Shown one piece after another: positions 1 through 6,934 of a stretch of 8,551 bases of DNA. A program made the translations under genes and the position numbers. The notes below the pieces were generated by a model that was not told the origin of the DNA, searched no databases, and worked only from the letters and a program-made list of their open reading frames with translations. Source of the stretch: JAZDGX01 sp043806645. GTDB taxonomy: Bacteria; Eisenbacteria; RBG-16-71-46; CAIMUX01; WJJG01. How positions within the stretch are numbered: position 1 is the first letter of the stretch; the number at the start of each line of letters is the position of its first letter. The stretch is from the NCBI GenBank assembly GCA_043806645.1, contig JAZDGX010000099.1:1-8551 (forward strand). The letters run 5' to 3'.

Positions 1-1
1 C

Positions 2-607
2 GCAACCCTCTTCGCTGCGGGGAAGTTCCCCCTGCTCATCGGTGGCGATCATTCCATCACGATCGGAGCCCTGGAAGCCCTTAGCCGTCACTGGGAGAAT
101 CCCTGGGTGTTGCAGTTCGATGCGCATGCGGATCTGCGGGATAGTTATCAGGGCAGTCCCTTCAGCCATGCCTGCGTCATGGCGCGGGCGCGCGAGAACT
201 TCTCTTGCGTGCAGGTGGGGATTCGCAGCTGGAGCGAGGAGGAGGACGCGCGGCTGTGGGAGCACCCCGAGCGGGTCTTCCCGGCGAGCGAGATCGAGGA
301 GAATCCGCGCGCGGCCGCGGCGCGGCTCGAGCAGGTCCTCGGCGATCCCGTCTACGTGACGCTCGATCTCGATTGTCTCGATCCCACGTGCATGCCGGCG
401 ACCGGCACGCCCGAGCCCGGAGGGCTGGGCTGGCGCTCGTTGACGCGCCTGCTGCGCCTCGTCGCGCAGCGGCGGCACGTCGTCGGTTGCGATATCTGCG
501 AACTGAGTCCGATCCCCGGTTTTGTCGCGCCGGACTTTCTGGCGGCCCGGCTGGCGGCGAAGATGATCGCCTATGTGTTTCAGCCCCGGAGCGAATCCGG
601 AGGTTGA
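2..607 (+). CDS. speB: Agmatinase/arginase-family ureohydrolase, 5'-truncated by window edge
   Basis: Binuclear manganese ureohydrolase, most likely agmatinase, which converts agmatine to putrescine plus urea in cytosolic polyamine synthesis. The reading frame is open from base 2 to the TGA at 605-607, giving 201 visible residues, so roughly the first 90-100 residues of a ~300-residue enzyme lie outside the window. All the metal-binding motifs of the family that fall in this part are present: GGDHS (visible residues 14-18), FDAHADLRD (39-47) and LDLDCLDP (D122, D124, D127). The agmatinase-typical TGTPEPGGL follows at 134-142, and the C-terminus has the usual ELSPIPGFVAPDFLAARL block. GTG at 107 is an internal valine codon, not the start. 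An XRE-cupin regulator gene starts 14 nt after the stop, suggesting an operon. Family membership is certain. Agmatinase is favoured over arginase, guanidinobutyrase or formimidoglutamase by the TGTPEPGG block, but substrate is not proven by sequence. Confidence 0.93.
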   Translation, partial: ATLFAAGKFPLLIGGDHSITIGALEALSRHWENPWVLQFDAHADLRDSYQGSPFSHACVMARARENFSCVQVGIRSWSEEEDARLWEHPERVFPASEIEENPRAAAARLEQVLGDPVYVTLDLDCLDPTCMPATGTPEPGGLGWRSLTRLLRLVAQRRHVVGCDICELSPIPGFVAPDFLAARLAAKMIAYVFQPRSESGG

Positions 608-621
608 TCGGGAGTGGCGCG

Positions 622-1188
622 ATGGAACGTGCGGGCATGGCGGTGGACCTGGGGCGGCGGATCCGCAAGATCCGCCAGGAAAAAGGCCTCACGCTGCGGG
701 CCGTCCAGCAACGGGCGCGCGTGAGCGCCACGCACATCAGCGAGATCGAGCGCGGCAAGACCTCACCGACGGTGGGTGTGCTCGACCGGATCGCGACGGC
801 CCTGGGAGTCGGTCCGGGCGAGCTGCTCGACACGCCGCCCCGACCGCACGCGGCGCTGCGGACGGTGCGCGATCGCCGCCGGGCCGTGCTCAACGGAGGC
901 AGCGTCGAGATGGAGGGCCTGACCGAGCATCATGGCCCCTCGGAGCTCGGCGTCCATCTGGTGTCGCTGGAGTCGGATTCCGCCCTCCCGGCCGAAGCGG
1001 GCCATGAGGGAGAGGAGTTCTGCTACGTGCTGGAAGGAGCGCTGGAAGTGCGCATCGACGGCGTGCCGTTCCTGGTGCGCCCGCGGGAGGGGCTGCATTT
1101 CCGCCCCCGCACGCACCACGAGCTGCGCAATCCCACCGGTGCTCCGGTGCGCTTTCTGTGGGCTTGTCGCCCACGTGCGGCGTTGTAA
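622..1188 (+). CDS. XRE-family transcriptional regulator with C-terminal cupin domain
   Basis: Cytosolic DNA-binding regulator of 188 residues. Residues 9-67 form an XRE/Cro-type helix-turn-helix (LGRRIRKIRQEKGLTL, then the recognition helix in SATHISEIERGKTSPT). Residues about 110-184 form a small beta-barrel cupin with the family-typical HEGEEFCYVLEGALEV (motif 1) and GLHFRPRTHHELRNPTGAPVRFLW (motif 2, shown in two overlapping pieces in the protein). This architecture is that of the PuuR-like/XRE-cupin group, in which the cupin senses a small ligand. The ATG at 622 is chosen because GGAG (611-614) lies 7 nt upstream and the HTH begins at once; the frame stays open further upstream but only inside the agmatinase gene. 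A second ATG at 637 is possible but has poorer spacing. The 14-nt gap to the agmatinase stop suggests cotranscription and hence local control of polyamine or arginine genes, which is inference. The next gene encodes a paralogue with a closely similar HTH. Confidence 0.9.
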   Translation: MERAGMAVDLGRRIRKIRQEKGLTLRAVQQRARVSATHISEIERGKTSPTVGVLDRIATALGVGPGELLDTPPRPHAALRTVRDRRRAVLNGGSVEMEGLTEHHGPSELGVHLVSLESDSALPAEAGHEGEEFCYVLEGALEVRIDGVPFLVRPREGLHFRPRTHHELRNPTGAPVRFLWACRPRAAL

Positions 1189-1253
1189 GGTCCGGCGGGC
1201 CGGGCCAGACGGCGGGTCGATCGGTTCTGGGGGCGGCGCGGGCAGGGTGAGCT

Positions 1254-1270
1254 CCCCGTTTGAAACGGGG
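1254..1270. promoter_or_regulatory. Perfect 17-bp palindrome, candidate operator of the XRE regulators
   Basis: CCCCGTTT-G-AAACGGGG is a perfect inverted repeat with 8-bp arms around one central base. It lies in the 132-bp gap between the two regulator genes, centred 59 bp before the second start codon. Size, symmetry and position fit an operator for a dimeric XRE protein. Read as RNA it would form a 7-bp stem with a 3-nt loop, but no T-tract follows, so an intrinsic terminator for the upstream genes is less likely. Binding is inferred only. Confidence 0.5.
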
Positions 1271-1280
1271 GGCGATCGCC
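1271..1280. repeat. 10-bp palindrome abutting the candidate operator
   Basis: GGCGATCGCC directly abuts the 17-bp palindrome. This sequence is a common palindrome in GC-rich genomes, so it may be chance. Its direct adjacency to the larger palindrome is why it is listed. It lies 27 bp upstream of the ribosome binding site of the second regulator. Confidence 0.3.
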
Positions 1281-1320
1281 GGGGAGGGAGACGCGGCAGG
1301 AGGGTTGAGGAGGGGCGTTC

Positions 1321-1902
1321 ATGTTGACCAAGCAGGCGCTGGCCAAGCGCATTCGCGATGCCCGGCACAAGCGTGGAATGACCCTGAAACAGGTCGAACG
1401 GCTTTCGGGATTTTCTTCGACCCACATCAGCGAGATCGAGCGCGGGCGCACGAGCCCCACGATTTCCGCCCTGCACCGCATCGCCGAGGCGCTCGCCAAG
1501 GATCCCTGCTACTTCATCGAGGACCGTGAGCTGGAGGAAGTGTCCCTGACCCCGCTGGAGGCCTGCGGGCCCGAGCGGCCGAATCGCGGTCCGGTCGACA
1601 TTCGCTCCCTGAGCACGGGGGTGCTGGCGGGCCGCCTGCGCCTCTACTGCCTGCGCACCTCGGGCGCGTTCGAAGGGCGCCTGGAGGAACTCTGCCCCGG
1701 CGATATCTGCCTCTACCAGATCGCGGGCTCGGCGCGCGTCCGGCGCGGCAAGGAAGTCTACGAACTGGAAGCGGGCGGCAGCTTCCACGCATTTTTCGAA
1801 ACGCCCCCGGTCCTCAGCTTCACGAACGCGCGCGCGGAGATGTTTGTGGCGCTTGATCCCAAGGCGTTTCCCGATGGAGGCCGCGGGCGGGCCGACCTCT
1901 GA
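1321..1902 (+). CDS. XRE-family transcriptional regulator with degenerate cupin-like C-terminus
   Basis: Cytosolic regulator of 193 residues. Residues 5-60 are an XRE helix-turn-helix whose second half (STHISEIERGRTSPTISALHRIAEAL) is nearly identical to that of the regulator ending at 1188, including the whole recognition helix THISEIERG. The C-terminal half (about 70-180) aligns only loosely with a cupin: PGDICLYQIAGSARVRRGKEVYELEAGGSFHAFFE gives the beta-strand rhythm but lacks the His/Glu cluster of motif 1, so ligand or metal binding is probably different or lost. The ATG at 1321 is supported by a very strong Shine-Dalgarno, GAGGAGGGG (1307-1315), 5 nt upstream. The gene follows a 132-bp gap holding palindromes, so it may have its own, possibly autoregulated, promoter; no convincing -35/-10 pair was found. 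It converges on mazG. The target genes are unknown. Confidence 0.88.
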   Translation: MLTKQALAKRIRDARHKRGMTLKQVERLSGFSSTHISEIERGRTSPTISALHRIAEALAKDPCYFIEDRELEEVSLTPLEACGPERPNRGPVDIRSLSTGVLAGRLRLYCLRTSGAFEGRLEELCPGDICLYQIAGSARVRRGKEVYELEAGGSFHAFFETPPVLSFTNARAEMFVALDPKAFPDGGRGRADL

Positions 1903-1984
1903 ACATTTGGTTGTGGATCGAAGAATGTGCGGGCGGGCATCGCCGGCGAGGGTGGGCCGGGGTGGCCTGCCGGGCGGCTTCAAC
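1903..1984. other. Convergent intergenic gap (xre / mazG)
   Basis: 82 bp between two converging stop codons. It is GC-rich, with short GGCC-type self-complementary stretches around 1950-1975 but no stem followed by a T-run on either strand. I see no convincing intrinsic terminator and no gene. Confidence 0.5.
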
Positions 1985-2869
1985 TCACCCCTGTAGACTC
2001 TCCGATCCATGCCCTTCGGTTTCCGATCCACGACCATCGGACCCCAGAGCCAGTTTTGCACGCTGCCAGGCGGATTCCATGGTCTCCAGATCCGCCTGCG
2101 CGAGGGAAACGCCATCGGCCTCCAGGATGGATTCCATGCGGGCGAAACGGGTCTGGAATTTCCGCGTCGACGACTTGAGAGCTTCCTCGGGGTCTTCCCC
2201 GCAGTGGCGTGAAAGATTGACCAGTGTGAAGAGCAGATCGCCCAGCTCATCCCGCACGGCGGGGTTGGATTGCGCGCTCCGGCCGGCCGCCGGGGACTTC
2301 GGGTCGACCGCAAGCGCCTGGGCGAGTTCGTGGCGCTCTTCGTCCAACTTCTCCAGGACCGCCCTCGCGGTGGGCCAATCGAAGCCGAAGCCTGCCGCCT
2401 TCTCCTGAACCCGGAAAGCCTCGAGCAGCGCGGGCAGGCCGACCGCTCCGCTGGCGAGCGCACCGCGCCGGTCCCCACGGCGGCGTTTCTCGTCGCGCTT
2501 GGCTGCCTCCCAGCGCTCGCCCGGCCGGCCCGGCAGAGCATCCGGGGCGGGTTCGCCGAAGACGTGCGGGTGGCGGCGGACCAGCTTGGCGGAGATGCCG
2601 GCGATCACATCCTCGAGGCGGAACTCCGCCTGTTCTTCCGCAATCACGATCAGGAAGAAGACCAGGTAGAGCAGGTCGCCGAGCTCTTCTTGCAGGCGCT
2701 CGGTCTCGCCGCCGCGAATTGCGTCGAGCACTTCGTGCGTCTCTTCGAGCAGGTAGGGCGTCAAGGTGCGGACGGTCTGGGCGCGGTCCCAGTCGCATCC
2801 ATCGGGTGCGCGCAGGCGGCGGCAGAGCTGGCGCAACTGCTCGCAGGTATGCGAAACTTGTGCATCCAT
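1985..2869 (-). CDS. mazG: Nucleoside triphosphate pyrophosphohydrolase MazG
   Basis: All-alpha NTP pyrophosphohydrolase of 294 residues that hydrolyses (d)NTPs, including aberrant ones, to NMP plus pyrophosphate. In E. coli, MazG also lowers ppGpp during starvation. Two tandem MazG domains are seen. The N-terminal one (about 10-115) has CDWDRAQT, the metal-binding EETHEVLDAI (42-51), EELGDLL (61-67) and RRHPHVFG (98-105). The C-terminal one (about 145-250) has EERHEL (177-182) and DELGDLLFTLVNLSR (207-221), followed by RKFQTRF. WEAAKRDEK (120-128) is the conserved inter-domain segment. The length is slightly above the usual ~260-270 because of a charged linker (129-140) and a low-complexity tail (277-294, rich in G, S and E). 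ATG at 2869 puts the first helix at the N-terminus as expected; no strong Shine-Dalgarno precedes it. The gene is divergent from the deaminase-phosphorylase fusion, 112 bp away. Confidence 0.95.
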   Translation of the reverse strand: MDAQVSHTCEQLRQLCRRLRAPDGCDWDRAQTVRTLTPYLLEETHEVLDAIRGGETERLQEELGDLLYLVFFLIVIAEEQAEFRLEDVIAGISAKLVRRHPHVFGEPAPDALPGRPGERWEAAKRDEKRRRGDRRGALASGAVGLPALLEAFRVQEKAAGFGFDWPTARAVLEKLDEERHELAQALAVDPKSPAAGRSAQSNPAVRDELGDLLFTLVNLSRHCGEDPEEALKSSTRKFQTRFARMESILEADGVSLAQADLETMESAWQRAKLALGSDGRGSETEGHGSESLQG

Positions 2870-2981
2870 GCGGGGACGCTACCATGGGGCCTTCCCGGCT
2901 GGCAAGCGGGGCCGGGTCGAGTTCCCTGCTGCGGCCGCGTCGGATCGCGGCAGAGGGGTGGGCGCGGAGGCAGGCGGGACG
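2870..2981. promoter_or_regulatory. Divergent intergenic region (mazG / cdd-deoA fusion)
   Basis: 112 bp between two divergent start codons must contain or adjoin promoters for both genes, unless transcription starts farther out. No clear sigma70 -35/-10 pair could be picked in this GC-rich stretch. An imperfect inverted repeat (CTGCTGCG at about 2929-2936 and CGCGGCAG at about 2946-2953) could be an operator or leader hairpin but is weak. GGAGG at 2966-2970 is the likely ribosome binding site of the downstream gene. Confidence 0.35.
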
Positions 2982-4772
2982 ATGCAATCTCAATCAGCCC
3001 GGAGCGACGAAGCGCGCGAGTCCGAGCTCGCGGGGACGGCGTGGGAGGCGTGGGGCCGGGCGCATGCGCCCTACTCCCGCTTTTCGGTCGGTGCGGCCCT
3101 GGCGAGCGCGGAGGGGCCGATCGTCCCCGGCTGCAACGTGGAGAACGTCTCGCTCGGCCTGGGCATCTGCGCCGAGCGCGTGGCGCTTTTCTCCTGTCTC
3201 GCGCGCGGGCTGACGCCCGGGCCGGCGATGGTGATCGTGACCGACACGCCCGAGTGTACCCCGCCGTGCGGCGCCTGCCGGCAGGCCTTTCGCGAACTGG
3301 CCCCGCAGACGAAGGTGATCTCCTTGTCGAGGAGCGGCCGGCGCCGGTGCTGGATGCCCGCGGACATGCTGCCGTGCCTGCCACGCGCGAGCGTGCGTCA
3401 CGACTGGGAGCCGCGCGAGATCATCGCGAAGAAACGCGACGGCCGGGAGCTCTCCCGGCTCGAGATCGAACGGCTCGTCGGCGGACTCCTGACCGGACAG
3501 GTCGAACGCCATCAGATGAGCGCGTTCATGATGGCCGTCTTCCTGCGCGGCATGACGCGCCGCGAGACGGAGGATCTGACCCGGGCGATGGCGGCCAGCG
3601 GGCGACGGCTGGATTTGTCCGGCCTGCCCGGCCCCAAGATCGACAAGCATTCCTCGGGCGGAGTGGGGGACAAGGTCTCGCTGCCGCTCGTGCCGTTGGC
3701 GCTCGCCGCGGGCATCCGCGTGCCGATGATCTCCGGGCGCGGCCTCGGCCATACCGGCGGCACGCTCGACAAGCTCGATGCGATTCCCGGCTACCGATCG
3801 TCGCTCGCGCCCGAGCGCCTGCGCGAGCTGATTGCCGCGCCGGGCGCCTTCGTCGCGGGCCAGACCTCGGAGCTCGCCCCGGCCGATCGGATCATGTACG
3901 CCCTGCGCGATGTCTCGGCCACGGTGGCGTCGGTGCCGTTGATCGTGGGCAGCATCCTGAGCAAGAAGCTCTCCGCCGGTCTCGACGGTCTCGTGCTCGA
4001 CGTCAAGTTCGGCCGCGGCGCCTTCATGCCCGATCGCGCGACAGCGCTCGAGCTGGCGCGGACGCTCGTGGAAGTGTCGGCGGCGCTGGGATTGCCCGCG
4101 GTCGCCTTGCTGACGCGCATGGACGAGCCGATCGGTTTCACGGTCGGCAACGCCTTGGAGGTCCAGGAGAGCCTGGCCTTTCTGACGGGCGGGGACCGCG
4201 CGGCCGACCTGGAGGAGCTGACGCTGGCGCTGGGCGGATTGATGGCGGCGCTGGGCGGGCTGGCGCCGACCATGGCCGCGGGCGCGGAGATGATGCGGGC
4301 GCAGTTGGCGGGTGGCGGTGGCCGGGAGGCCTGCCGCCGGTGGATCGGCGCTCAGGGAGGCGATCCACGCGTCATCGACGATCCCGGGCTCCTGAACGTC
4401 GCTTCGCGCGCCCGAACGGTGGAAGCGGCGACGGCGGGCTTCGTCGCCGCCGTCGACCCGCTGGCGGCGGGGCATATCTGCACGCGGCTGGGAGGCGGGA
4501 GGCGGCGCACCGGCGAAAGCATCGATCCCGCCGTCGGCATCCGTTTCCATCGCAAGAGCGGGGATCCGGTCGCCCCCGGCGATCCGCTCTATACCCTGTA
4601 TCTGCCGGAGGGCGCGTCGGATGAGCCGCTGCCCGAAGAGGCCGGGCTCGTCACCATTCTTCCCGATCGTCCCTCCCTGCCCCGGCGGATCGACGCGCTT
4701 GTCGCCGACGGCCGCGCCCACGAGGACCCCTGGGATGTCGAAGTGAAGCGGTCGGTGCGCGACGGCGCCTGA
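2982..4772 (+). CDS. Fused cytidine deaminase - pyrimidine-nucleoside (thymidine) phosphorylase
   Basis: One uninterrupted 596-residue reading frame joins two enzymes that are normally separate (cdd and deoA/pdp). Residues about 15-135 are a complete cytidine deaminase: YSRFSVGAAL (31-40), NVEN (52-55), the zinc-ligand and catalytic Glu motif CAE (63-65), PCGACRQ with zinc ligands C96 and C99, and the usual C-terminal MPADMLP. Residues about 143-596 are a complete phosphorylase, starting at EIIAKKRDG, where free-standing DeoA begins. It has DKHSSGGVGDK (221-231), GRGLGHTGGTLDKL (252-265), LAPADRIMYALRD (298-310) and GGGRRRTGESIDPAVG (504-519). By spacing, H223, R309, S324 and K328 match E. 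coli TP H85, R171, S186 and K190. Expected reactions are (deoxy)cytidine to (deoxy)uridine plus ammonia, then phosphorolysis to uracil plus (deoxy)ribose-1-phosphate. The linker is only ~8 residues. ATG at 2982 follows GGAGG (2966-2970) at 11 nt; upstream in-frame codons would overlap mazG. Whether the second domain takes both uridine and thymidine cannot be told from sequence. Confidence 0.93.
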   Translation: MQSQSARSDEARESELAGTAWEAWGRAHAPYSRFSVGAALASAEGPIVPGCNVENVSLGLGICAERVALFSCLARGLTPGPAMVIVTDTPECTPPCGACRQAFRELAPQTKVISLSRSGRRRCWMPADMLPCLPRASVRHDWEPREIIAKKRDGRELSRLEIERLVGGLLTGQVERHQMSAFMMAVFLRGMTRRETEDLTRAMAASGRRLDLSGLPGPKIDKHSSGGVGDKVSLPLVPLALAAGIRVPMISGRGLGHTGGTLDKLDAIPGYRSSLAPERLRELIAAPGAFVAGQTSELAPADRIMYALRDVSATVASVPLIVGSILSKKLSAGLDGLVLDVKFGRGAFMPDRATALELARTLVEVSAALGLPAVALLTRMDEPIGFTVGNALEVQESLAFLTGGDRAADLEELTLALGGLMAALGGLAPTMAAGAEMMRAQLAGGGGREACRRWIGAQGGDPRVIDDPGLLNVASRARTVEAATAGFVAAVDPLAAGHICTRLGGGRRRTGESIDPAVGIRFHRKSGDPVAPGDPLYTLYLPEGASDEPLPEEAGLVTILPDRPSLPRRIDALVADGRAHEDPWDVEVKRSVRDGA

Positions 4773-4781
4773 GATGGGGCG

Positions 4782-4803
4782 GGCGGCCGGCGTGGGGGCC
4801 GCC
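4782..4803. terminator. GC-rich hairpin between convergent genes, possible terminator
   Basis: GGCGGCC (4782-4788) and GGCCGCC (4797-4803) form a perfect 7-bp stem with an 8-nt loop, 10 bp after the fusion gene's stop and 22 bp past the PBP gene's stop on the other strand. No T-run follows on either strand, so it does not meet the usual intrinsic terminator pattern. It could still help end transcription from both sides. Confidence 0.3.
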
Positions 4804-4824
4804 GCGGCGTGAGCTACCGGATCG

Positions 4825-6930
4825 TCAATGCCTGGCTCCGGCCCGCCCGCGCTCCGGTGTTTCCGAATCCTCAGGGAATGCACTTCCCCAGCGGTGAAGG
4901 GGGCAGGTCTCCGCAGGCTCGCTGCCGGTCCGGAAGGCGTCCAGGACGACATTGGGGCAGTCGGGGCCGGCCAGGTATCCCGTCTCGCGGCAGGTGCGGA
5001 TCAGAGTGATCCCCGCGGGCAGGTCGAAATCGCGGAATTCGCCCCGCCGTTCCACCTCCTTCATGATCTCCGTCCAGATCGGCAACGCCGCCTTCGACCC
5101 GGTTCCCGTGCTCGAGCCTCCGATCGGAATGCGCCAGTCGAAGCCGACCCAGACGCCGACCGCGAGTGTCGGCGTGTAGCCGATGAACCAGGCGTCGGTG
5201 TAGTCGTCGTTGGTTCCCGTCTTGCCGGCCGCCGGCATCCGCAGGCCCGCCTCGGCGCGCGCGCTGCCGGCGGTGCCGAAGTCGAGCGCCGAGCTGAGCA
5301 TGCTCGTGACCAGATAGCAGGTCTGGGGATCCAGCACCTGAGCGGAAGAAGGGGTGTGCGTTTCGACCGCATGACCGTAGCGATCGTAGATCCGCTCGAT
5401 GAGATACGGCTCGACCCGGATGCCCTGATTGCCGAAGACGCTGAAGGCGGAGGTCATCTCGAGAAGGTTCACCTCGCCCGATCCGGTGGCGAGCGAGAGC
5501 ACGGGCGGCAGAGAGCTTTGGATCCCCGTCTTGTGCGCCAGATCGATCACGCTTGCGACACCCAGCGCATCGAGCAGCCGGGCGGTGGGCACGTTGATCG
5601 ACTTGGCCAGGGCGAAGCGCAGCGTGACGGGACCGAAGAAGGTCTCGTCGAAGTTGCGGGGGCTCCAGACGCTGTCGGCGGTCGCATATCCGGGGATCGG
5701 AAACTGGGCGGGCTCGTCGAGCAGGATGTCGGTGGTGCGATAGCCGCGGCGGATCGCCTCGGCGTAGATGAAGGGCTTGAACGAGGAGGCCGGCTGGCGC
5801 GGGGCCTGGACCGCGCGGTTCCAGACGCTCTCGGTGAAATCCCGGCCGCCCACGAGGGCCCGCACCGCGCCGGTGGCCAGCTCGATCGCGACGACGGCCC
5901 CCTGCAAGCGGAGCCGCGAGGGCAACTCGGCTTCGCGCGGCAGCCCGTACTCGGCCAGCGTGGCATCCGCGCGGCCCGAGAGATAGGGATAGTCGTTACG
6001 CTGTTCGATGTCGCGCAGGTGGCGTTCGAGCGCTTCTTCGGCGACGCGTTGCAGCTTGAGGTCGAGGGTCGTCTCGACGCGCATGCCGGCGTGGTAGACC
6101 GCGGACGATCCGTGGCGGCGCATCAGTTCCTGGCGCACCATTTCGACGAAATACGCGCCGGGCTTGGCGTGCCCGCTGCTGGCCTCACGCAGCACCAGCG
6201 GCTCGTCGCAGGCCCGCGCGCATGTTCCCATGTCGATCGCCCCCGTCTCCGCCATCGCCCGCAGGACCCGGTTGCGCCGTCCGAGCGCGGCTTCCGGATG
6301 CCGCCGCGGCGAGAAGGCCGCCGGATTCCCAGGCAGGCCGGCCAGCAGGGCGCACTGCTCCAACGTGAGATCCTCGGCTTCGATCCCGAAGAAGCGGCGT
6401 GAGGCGGCGGCCAGACCGTAGGCGCCTTCGCCGAAGTAGATCTGGTTCACGTAGAGCTCGAGGATCTCGTCTTTGGAAAACGAGCGCTCGATGCGCAGCG
6501 CGAGGATCGCTTCGCGGATCTTGCGCTCCACGGTCCGGCGATGATCGAGGAACAGATTGCGCGCGAGCTGCTGGGTGATCGTCGAGGCCCCCTGCGCGGC
6601 CCGGCCCTGGAGGAGATCCTCTTTCAGCGCGCGCAGGATGCTGATTGGGTTCAGGCCCCAGTGCTTGTAGAAGTGCCGGTCCTCGACCGCGAGGATTGCC
6701 TTCAGGAATTCCGGCGGTACCTGGGCGAGCGTGAGCGGTGTGCGGTTCTCCGCGAAAAGCAGATCCACGCGTTCCCCGCTGCGATCCATGATCGTGCTGG
6801 CGACGCTGGGCTCCACCTCATGCGGGGATTCCGGCGTCGGCAGATCCTTGCCGAGGATCATCGTCAGACCGTAGAGGGTCGCTGCGAGAAGCAGGGGGAC
6901 CACCAGCAGAGCGATGGCCAAGTATTTCAT
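4825..6930 (-). CDS. Class A penicillin-binding protein (PBP1A-type, glycosyltransferase/transpeptidase)
   Basis: Bifunctional peptidoglycan synthase of 701 residues that polymerises lipid II and cross-links stem peptides at the outer face of the inner membrane. Residues 2-27 are a single N-terminal membrane anchor. GT51 motifs are all present: EDRHFYKHWG (83-92, catalytic E83), GASTITQQ (114-121), RKIRE (136-140) and KDEILELYVN (153-162). The transpeptidase has SSFK (382-385, active Ser382), SIN (444-446) and KTGT (570-573). A short C-terminal tail has the common TGYLAGPDCPN pattern with C647, C658 and C676. It is shorter than E. coli PBP1A (850 residues), consistent with a smaller inter-domain insert. 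ATG at 6930 is chosen because the membrane anchor starts immediately and GGAAG (6939-6943 on this strand) lies 8 nt upstream; the frame is open 199 codons further, but that would run through the rRNA promoters. It is convergent with the fusion gene and divergent from the rRNA operon. Confidence 0.95.
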   Translation of the reverse strand: MKYLAIALLVVPLLLAATLYGLTMILGKDLPTPESPHEVEPSVASTIMDRSGERVDLLFAENRTPLTLAQVPPEFLKAILAVEDRHFYKHWGLNPISILRALKEDLLQGRAAQGASTITQQLARNLFLDHRRTVERKIREAILALRIERSFSKDEILELYVNQIYFGEGAYGLAAASRRFFGIEAEDLTLEQCALLAGLPGNPAAFSPRRHPEAALGRRNRVLRAMAETGAIDMGTCARACDEPLVLREASSGHAKPGAYFVEMVRQELMRRHGSSAVYHAGMRVETTLDLKLQRVAEEALERHLRDIEQRNDYPYLSGRADATLAEYGLPREAELPSRLRLQGAVVAIELATGAVRALVGGRDFTESVWNRAVQAPRQPASSFKPFIYAEAIRRGYRTTDILLDEPAQFPIPGYATADSVWSPRNFDETFFGPVTLRFALAKSINVPTARLLDALGVASVIDLAHKTGIQSSLPPVLSLATGSGEVNLLEMTSAFSVFGNQGIRVEPYLIERIYDRYGHAVETHTPSSAQVLDPQTCYLVTSMLSSALDFGTAGSARAEAGLRMPAAGKTGTNDDYTDAWFIGYTPTLAVGVWVGFDWRIPIGGSSTGTGSKAALPIWTEIMKEVERRGEFRDFDLPAGITLIRTCRETGYLAGPDCPNVVLDAFRTGSEPAETCPLHRWGSAFPEDSETPERGRAGARH

Positions 6931-6934
6931 GAGG

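Noticed and set aside
205..621. N-terminal extension of the first XRE regulator
   Set aside because: The extra sequence lies within the agmatinase gene in another frame; the ATG at 622 has a spaced GGAG site and starts at the HTH.
763..2541. 592-codon open frame on the minus strand across the two regulators and part of mazG
   Set aside because: It is antisense to two clear regulator genes and out of frame with mazG; composition is Arg/Pro/Ala-rich with no recognisable motif. Long empty frames are expected in GC-rich DNA.
2270..4624. 784-codon plus-strand frame across mazG and the fusion gene
   Set aside because: It overlaps the fusion gene in another frame and mazG antisense; Arg/Gly/Ala-rich with no domain. 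It is a shadow of the real coding frame.
2994..4952. 652-codon minus-strand frame antisense to the fusion gene
   Set aside because: It mirrors the codon structure of the fusion gene, and no family motif is seen.
4828..6402. 524-codon plus-strand frame antisense to the PBP gene
   Set aside because: The PBP on the other strand has every catalytic motif; this frame has none and is explained by GC-rich third positions.
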